Positions 50,684-51,991 of a stretch of 51,991 nt of DNA are shown in pieces. Both the position numbers and the translations under genes were made by a program. Numbering within the stretch: the first letter of the stretch is position 1; the number at the start of each line of letters is the position of its first letter. The notes below the pieces were generated by a model. The model worked only from the letters and a program-made list of their open reading frames with translations. It did no database searches and had not been told where the DNA came from. Source of the DNA: RYN-428 sp035551995 (GTDB lineage: Bacteria > Planctomycetota > Phycisphaerae > Tepidisphaerales > Tepidisphaeraceae); assembly GCA_035551995.1 (NCBI GenBank), contig DASZME010000031.1, forward strand, positions 1 through 51,991. The letters are read 5' to 3'.

Positions 50684-51106
50684 ATGAGCAAATCGAACAA
50701 TTCCGCGGCGCGGCGTGGTCGGGATCCGAAGAAAGAATCCTTCTGGCGGGAACGTCTCTCGCATCAAACGCGCAGCGGCTTAACCGTGCGGGCGTTTTGC
50801 GAGCGTGAAGCGCTCAAGGAAACGGCATTCTACTTTTGGCGGCGGGAGATCCGGCGTCGCGACCATCGGGCGATTGCCCAAACGCCGGCGTTGGCGTTTG
50901 TCGAGGTGCATGCGGCGCCGGCGCCGGCGGCCGCCGTTGAACATGCCGTCGGTGCGCGTGTCGAACGCGAGGCTCCGCTGGAATTGGTTTTTCCCGATTG
51001 TCGCCGGTTGCTGATCCGCGCCGGCTGCGACGCGGCGTTGCTGGCGAGGGTGGTTGCCGTTCTGGCGCCCATGAGCTTGTCGAAGCGGGAGGCAAAGCCA
51101 TGCTGA
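50684..51106 (+). CDS. tnpA: IS66 accessory protein TnpA
   Basis: The 140-residue protein matches the small IS66 orfA product: KESFWRERLSHQTRSGLTVR, FCEREALKETAFYFWRREI, and a C-terminal LELVFPDCRRLLIRAGCDA with an ALLARVVAVL helix. Its exact role in transposition is unclear. The ATG at 50684 is preferred over a TTG at 50669. It overlaps tnpB by 7 bases. Confidence 0.9.
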   Translation: MSKSNNSAARRGRDPKKESFWRERLSHQTRSGLTVRAFCEREALKETAFYFWRREIRRRDHRAIAQTPALAFVEVHAAPAPAAAVEHAVGARVEREAPLELVFPDCRRLLIRAGCDAALLARVVAVLAPMSLSKREAKPC

Positions 51107-51471
51107 AGCTTCCCACGCTGGGGGAGATGGACCGCGCTTCGGTCGCGCGGATTTTTCTCTGCACCTTGCCAACGGACATGCGCCGGGGTTTTGACCGCCT
51201 GGCGGAGATGGTGCGATCTTCGCTCGTTCAGGATCCGCTGGACGGCAGCCTGTTCGTCTTCCGCTCGCGCGGCGGCGACCGCCTGAAGATTCTCTACTGG
51301 GACAAAGACGGTTTTTGTCTCTGGTACAAGAGACTTGAAGAAGGGACGTTTCGCTTTCCCGCCGCGCAAGCCGGGGCGGCGGGCGTGGAGATCAAGGCCA
51401 GCGAGATGGCGATGCTGCTGGAAGGCATCGACTTGAAGAGCATCAAACGCTCGCCGCGATTGAAGCGGTGA
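51100..51471 (+). CDS. tnpB: IS66 accessory protein TnpB
   Basis: The 123-residue protein is the IS66 Orf2 family: RIFLCTLPTDMRRGFDRLAE, DGSLFVFRSRGGDRLKILYW, DKDGFCLWYKRLEEGTFRFP. Length is normal. The ATG at 51100 overlaps the tnpA stop (ATGCTGA), the typical coupled arrangement; an internal ATG at 51127 is less likely. Confidence 0.94.
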   Translation: MLKLPTLGEMDRASVARIFLCTLPTDMRRGFDRLAEMVRSSLVQDPLDGSLFVFRSRGGDRLKILYWDKDGFCLWYKRLEEGTFRFPAAQAGAAGVEIKASEMAMLLEGIDLKSIKRSPRLKR

Positions 51472-51550
51472 AAAATAATCGAATCATTCCCGGAAAAAAT
51501 GGCGCCGGGGGTTGCGCCCGGCGGCATGGATTGATAGAGTCGCGCCCACA

Positions 51551-51991
51551 ATGGATGCAACGGCGGACATGGATGTCGCGACTCGTCCCATCTTGTCCGA
51601 GGCTCTGGTTTCGCTGCCTGCCGATGTGGCCGCGTGCCACGCGATGATCGGCCAGCTTCTCGATCAACTCCGCCATGTCCAGCGCAACAACTCGCAACTG
51701 GAACATCAGCTCCACGAGCTGCTGCGGAAGCTGTATGGCCGCTCCAGCGAGAAGCTGGATCCCAATCAACTGGCGCTGTTCGCCGAGATGCTCGGCCAGC
51801 TTCAATCGCAGCCGCCAACGCCATTGACTCCAGTTCCTCAGCCCCCGGCTGCCGCAACTGCATCCAAACCCGTGAAGACGCCGCACGGCCGCAGGCGTTT
51901 TCCCGAGGACCTGCCGCGCGATCGCAAGGAGCACGATCTTCCCGAAGACCAGAAAGCCTGTCCCTGCTGCGGCAAGATGCGTTGCAAGATC
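51551..51991 (+). CDS. tnpC: IS66 transposase TnpC, N-terminal part
   Basis: The open frame runs from the ATG at 51551 to the window edge (147 codons, 3' partial). It shows the IS66 transposase N-terminus: a leucine-zipper-like helix (MIGQLLDQLRHVQRNNSQLE), LRKLYGRSSEKLDPNQLALF, a Pro-rich linker, and the start of the zinc-finger domain (KACPCCGKMRC). The DDE catalytic domain lies beyond the edge. Confidence 0.93.
   Translation, partial: MDATADMDVATRPILSEALVSLPADVAACHAMIGQLLDQLRHVQRNNSQLEHQLHELLRKLYGRSSEKLDPNQLALFAEMLGQLQSQPPTPLTPVPQPPAAATASKPVKTPHGRRRFPEDLPRDRKEHDLPEDQKACPCCGKMRCKI

Larger units (their letters stand above)
50626..51991 (+). mobile_element. IS66-family insertion sequence, left part (runs off the window)
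   Basis: The left end is placed at GTAAGCGTCCGGCGAACGC (from 50626), which begins with the GTAAGC typical of IS66-family ends. Three genes follow in the standard order tnpA, tnpB, tnpC, the last cut by the window edge. The eight bases before the end (AATTGTGC, 50618-50625) would be the left target-site duplicate; the right copy lies outside. The insertion interrupts the excisionase-like gene. Confidence 0.8.

Noticed and set aside
1..51991. CRISPR array, tRNA, rRNA or replication origin
   Set aside because: No regularly spaced identical repeats, no cloverleaf with CCA-type end and no DnaA-box cluster were seen by eye; small RNAs could still be missed without a covariance search.

Overview
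The window is about 52 kb of GC-rich chromosomal DNA, most likely from a planctomycete. The strongest evidence is the pair at the left end: a Tat-exported DUF1501 protein beside a DUF1549/DUF1553 protein with a planctomycete-type cytochrome motif. A TonB-like protein and an ADP-heptose type glycosyltransferase indicate a Gram-negative-type envelope. The class within Planctomycetota cannot be fixed from the sequence alone. I see no rRNA, tRNA or CRISPR array.

Layout. (1) 0-19.5 kb holds the DUF1501/PSD1 pair, a secreted serine hydrolase, a CBM20 protein translationally coupled to a methyltransferase-like protein, a P-loop protein with a deoxyribosyltransferase-like tail, a tandem lipopolysaccharide-kinase protein coupled to a heptosyltransferase, a retropepsin-like protease, queE, a TonB-like protein, a LOG-family hydrolase and a solitary D12-class DNA adenine methyltransferase. 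(2) 19.5-21.8 kb is an ECF sigma / membrane protein / secreted LTxxQ-type protein unit. (3) 21.9-30.2 kb is a full minus-strand SUF iron-sulfur operon: rrf2 regulator, sufA, sufB, [decayed hicA-hicB, intact hicA-hicB], sufC, sufD, a sufS-sufE fusion and sufT, with a recognisable promoter. (4) 30.6-38.3 kb holds clpS, smc, rex, a secreted Gln/Ser-rich protein and a DUF1275 membrane protein. (5) 38.4-49.2 kb is an accessory carbohydrate/redox region: two overlapping glycoside-hydrolase genes, a giant FAD/Fe-S oxidoreductase and an SDR that both carry C-terminal membrane anchors, a PPC-domain protein, a pyruvate-oxidase-like ThDP enzyme and an enolase-superfamily dehydratase. (6) 49.2-52.0 kb is the wreck of an integrative element (frameshifted primase and excisionase-like genes), cut at its 5' side by an IS66-family insertion that runs off the window.

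The gaps between genes are rich in repeats. One small palindromic repeat (core GCCCCGC-AA-GCGGGGC followed by CGCTAAACGC) occurs at least eight times in both orientations, always between genes. Several unrelated long hairpins also fill gaps, notably between suf genes. The most unusual arrangement is the toxin-antitoxin module inside the SUF operon: an ancestral hicAB unit appears to have duplicated in tandem between sufB and sufC, after which one copy decayed.
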